Assembly: GCA_036971475.1 (NCBI GenBank)
Contig: JBAIZL010000002.1
Location: 228,767,143 to 228,831,142, forward strand
DNA: 64,000 bases
DNA from: Prosapia bicincta
Lineage: Eukaryota > Arthropoda > Insecta > Hemiptera > Cercopidae
Reading direction: 5' to 3'
The notes beneath the pieces are model-generated. The model had not been told where the DNA came from. It saw only the letters and a program-made list of their open reading frames with translations, and did no database searches. The position numbers and the translations under genes are program-made. This document shows positions 61,401 through 64,000 of the stretch, piece by piece. Within the stretch, counting starts at the first letter, position 1. Each line of letters opens with the position of its first letter.

Positions 61401-63646
61401 CTCTTGTAAGTAAAAATAAAAGTACACTTGGACAAAGTATTGTACTATTACAGCTCTGACTAGTTTCATTTGGTTTTACCTTCACTCATCTTATAGAAAT
61501 TAAGAAATCGTTATTTTACATATCTTAAATCGGTATTTTAAGAAATATACGTATGCTATTATTTATAAAATTAGGAAATAAATAAAATTTATAAAAACTT
61601 AAAACAAAAGTTTATGTTTAAGTCTAATAATAAATTAATTCTAATTAATAATGTGACAAAATCATCCTTTCTTCTTTATCCTATGCAAACAAGCCTTTTA
61701 GTCTACCTGAACAAGAACTGTACTATCATAATCCTTCCCTCTTTTCACCTTTCTAATTGCCTCTTTTCTACTACTGTACTTTCCTTCACATATTTTAAGT
61801 ATTTTTTACTTTGTTTCGGTTATAAAGGACAACATATTCAAATCTATTTACTAGGAAACAACAACCATAAATATATTCAAACCACGAGAATGTTTAAACT
61901 ATCATAAAAGTATTTAAGGAATTTTCTGTACATTATTAAGGAAATTTTTAATATAGACTAATTCATATCTGAGAAAAGTTTTAAAACTAGTAATTTATAA
62001 TGGTTTCTTAATTTACTGTAACATTTTACGTTCATATTATACCAATCGTTAAATATCTACTTGGAACAAGCTGCTGCTGTAGTTATAGAGAACGGTCAAT
62101 TCAAATAATTACCACCCGAGATATCCGGATCCGAACCGACATTTCTAGGACAAATTCTGTATAAAATACAACATAATTCACGATGACATTTCGATTCCCA
62201 TTTTCAAGTTCCTGACAAATGATACTCTCATAGTGTATGATCCTGGAAACGGGCTTTTCGTTCCCACTTGTGTTCAATCATATGTTATAAAAAGACGTTC
62301 GAAGATTCTTTTCTAACATAATCCAATCGATTTTTGGCTTCAAGTTTACTGCGTAAAAAAGTCAAAGTTTGTAAAATTTAATAAGGATGAAAATATTGAA
62401 GAAAAAATATAATAAAAAGCATAGGCTTCAACCTACTGTAACAAATGTTTGTGTATTAAACTACACGCGAAAACGTTATTATTCAGAGAAAAGAAATATA
62501 TTATATTGGTATAATTTCAAAATTAGTTCTGAAAAAATAAGATATCGGGTGATAGATCTTTAGTTATTTTTAGAAATGGAAGTTGAGATATTATTTCAAC
62601 CATGTTACAAAAGAAAACACATACGTGTTTTCTTATAACATAATAAAATAATTAATTATAAATCAGTTAATAATGATAAACGTTAATAATTCGACAATAA
62701 TATGTAAATATTTAAAATTTATAGGTCTATATTATGTAGGCTACTTGGTTGATAGTTGTAGTAGTGTATCAACATAACATCTAGGTTTTATATATAACCT
62801 AGATGTTACTTCCTAACCTAGAAGATGTTGTTACTTCCGTGTATACAATGCTAATATATTGTGTTAAGTTAATCATATTGTATAGATTTTACCTCAAATA
62901 TTTTGCATATGTGTTACACTTAACATATTGTCTAAATATTCTGTTACATATATTGAATAGATTAACGTCCAAATTTGGTATATTGTTTACATGTTACTTC
63001 CGTCATATTTTATAAATGTTCCTACTAAATATTGTACAAACCTCCCTTTTTTAATATGAAACATGGTAAGTCATAATACGTCATATGTTATATTATATTC
63101 TTGACAACCCATTTCTAACCTTGATAGGACTCTGAACCGGAACAGATTCATGTTTTCGCCTTATAAGACGATACAACGTTGGTGTTCTACCTAAAGTATT
63201 CTTCAGGATGAAAAAGGCGAAGACATTCCTCTTACAGCATCTTATCCAAAACTTTTCATTTACATAATGAATATGTTTTGTAGAACAAATTGCACCGTTT
63301 TAATTCGTACAATTTCGTTTGTTTCTCAATTTCTTGGTTCGCATTAGTTGTAGTACCATATATTATTTTGCTGATGGTAAAACAGTACAAGAACCTGAAA
63401 TTTTTATATAATTCAACATTGAATTTGCGTTTTAAAGTCTGTCATATAGTATTTACTGTTTACAGCGTTTTTAGCATCTGTATAGTCAGATGTTACATTT
63501 TTTTTTAAACTGTCAATATTTCACAGTAAGTGAGAGATAAATGTGAAGGTAAAGTTTCATATTTAAAGTTCTTGATTAGGTTTTTGCCTTTAATCTTATT
63601 TTTTTGTAAGTTCTTCTATACGAATAAATACAGAAATTTGGAATTT
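58475..63646. other. Intergenic; possible tRNA-type SINE near 60085
   Basis: No gene recognised. At 60080-60200 GGTGTAGGTAAATTGCTTG and GGTTACGGTTTGATTTCC are spaced like A and B boxes of a tRNA-derived SINE, followed by about 80 bases of unknown body; weak support. The rest is AT-rich. Confidence 0.4.
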
Positions 63647-63654
63647 AATGATAT

Positions 63655-63895
63655 CAGGAGCGTATCCAGGACTTGGTGATCAGGAGGGGGTGGAACCTCC
63701 CTGGGAAAATTTGAACATTTTTATTTCTAGAAATCATATTTAATGCTGTTTTGATACTTAAAATTACAAAACTGTTGGATCGTCGGGAAGCTGTTCTACT
63801 AAAAAACTAGCGTTGTATTATATATTAATATTTGTTGCAGAAATTAATTGGTTTGGGGGGGCACGTGCCCCCTGTGCCCCCTGGCTACGTCACTG
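63655..63895. mobile_element. hAT-type MITE with 8-bp target duplication
   Basis: The right end read inward is CAGTGACGTAGCCAGGGGGC, the classic hAT-type terminus; the left end is CAGGAGCGTATCCAGGA. AATGATAT (63647-63654) and AATGATAC (63896-63903) are an 8-bp duplication with one change, as expected for hAT elements. The 241 bases encode nothing. Confidence 0.85.
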
Positions 63896-64000
63896 AATGA
63901 TACAATAAATAATTATGATAACAGATGGAAGCTTTGTTTTATAGAAAATTTGGTCAAACTAATAAGTTTCTACTTTTATCAATGTATAACACTCAATATC

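Noticed and set aside
63100..63210. CTGAAGA and GGCGAAAACATG on the minus strand, hammerhead-like
   Set aside because: The stretch between them does not form a convincing stem II and stem I does not pair.

Overview
The window looks like a repeat-rich, AT-rich arthropod (probably insect) chromosome segment. The evidence is long introns with consensus GT-AG borders, very long CA/TA/GA microsatellites, many Penelope-like retroelement (PLE) fragments, a LINE, pogo-, Harbinger- and hAT-like DNA elements, and no prokaryotic gene structure. The taxonomic call is inference; no species is recognised.

One host gene is clear. Fourteen plus-strand exons between 2724 and 36821 join in phase into about 779 codons ending in TAA at 36819-36821. 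They encode most of an M1 (gluzincin, aminopeptidase N/ERAP-type) protein: the end of the N-terminal domain, the catalytic domain and the whole C-terminal ERAP1_C-like domain. The first roughly 130-150 residues are not found in the window. Reading frame and splice sites are intact, but every catalytic element is replaced: GAMEN is LPISA, HEXXH is KAAAT, the third zinc-ligand Glu is Cys and the transition-state Tyr is Ile. The product should therefore be a conserved M1 pseudoenzyme.

Its introns and the downstream 27 kb are filled with mobile DNA. At least nine PLE fragments are seen, several with a GIY-YIG endonuclease end. There is a minus-strand LINE at 23.8-26.2 kb, two pogo/CENP-B-like remnants (33 kb and 40 kb), a Harbinger-like element at 41.3-43.3 kb carrying a 13-unit 86-bp array, a Ty3/gypsy-like protease relic at 44.6 kb and a hAT MITE at 63.7 kb. 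Two large minisatellites (35.2 kb, 19 bp; 53.0 kb, about 20 bp) and several long microsatellites are also present.

The most unusual signal is in the PLE ends. Several unrelated tail families share one predicted RNA fold: stem I, a CUGANGA-like core, one extra base, stem II, GAAA, a very short often palindromic stem III, UH, stem I. This is a hammerhead-ribozyme layout with a one-base insertion, and stems differ in sequence but keep pairing between families. The same tails repeatedly occur as head-on inverted pairs. Two such insertions have recognisable target-site duplications, which define complete units: 13998-15020 with a 12-bp duplication and 27820-28487 with an 11-bp duplication. From about 45 kb to the end I see no host gene.
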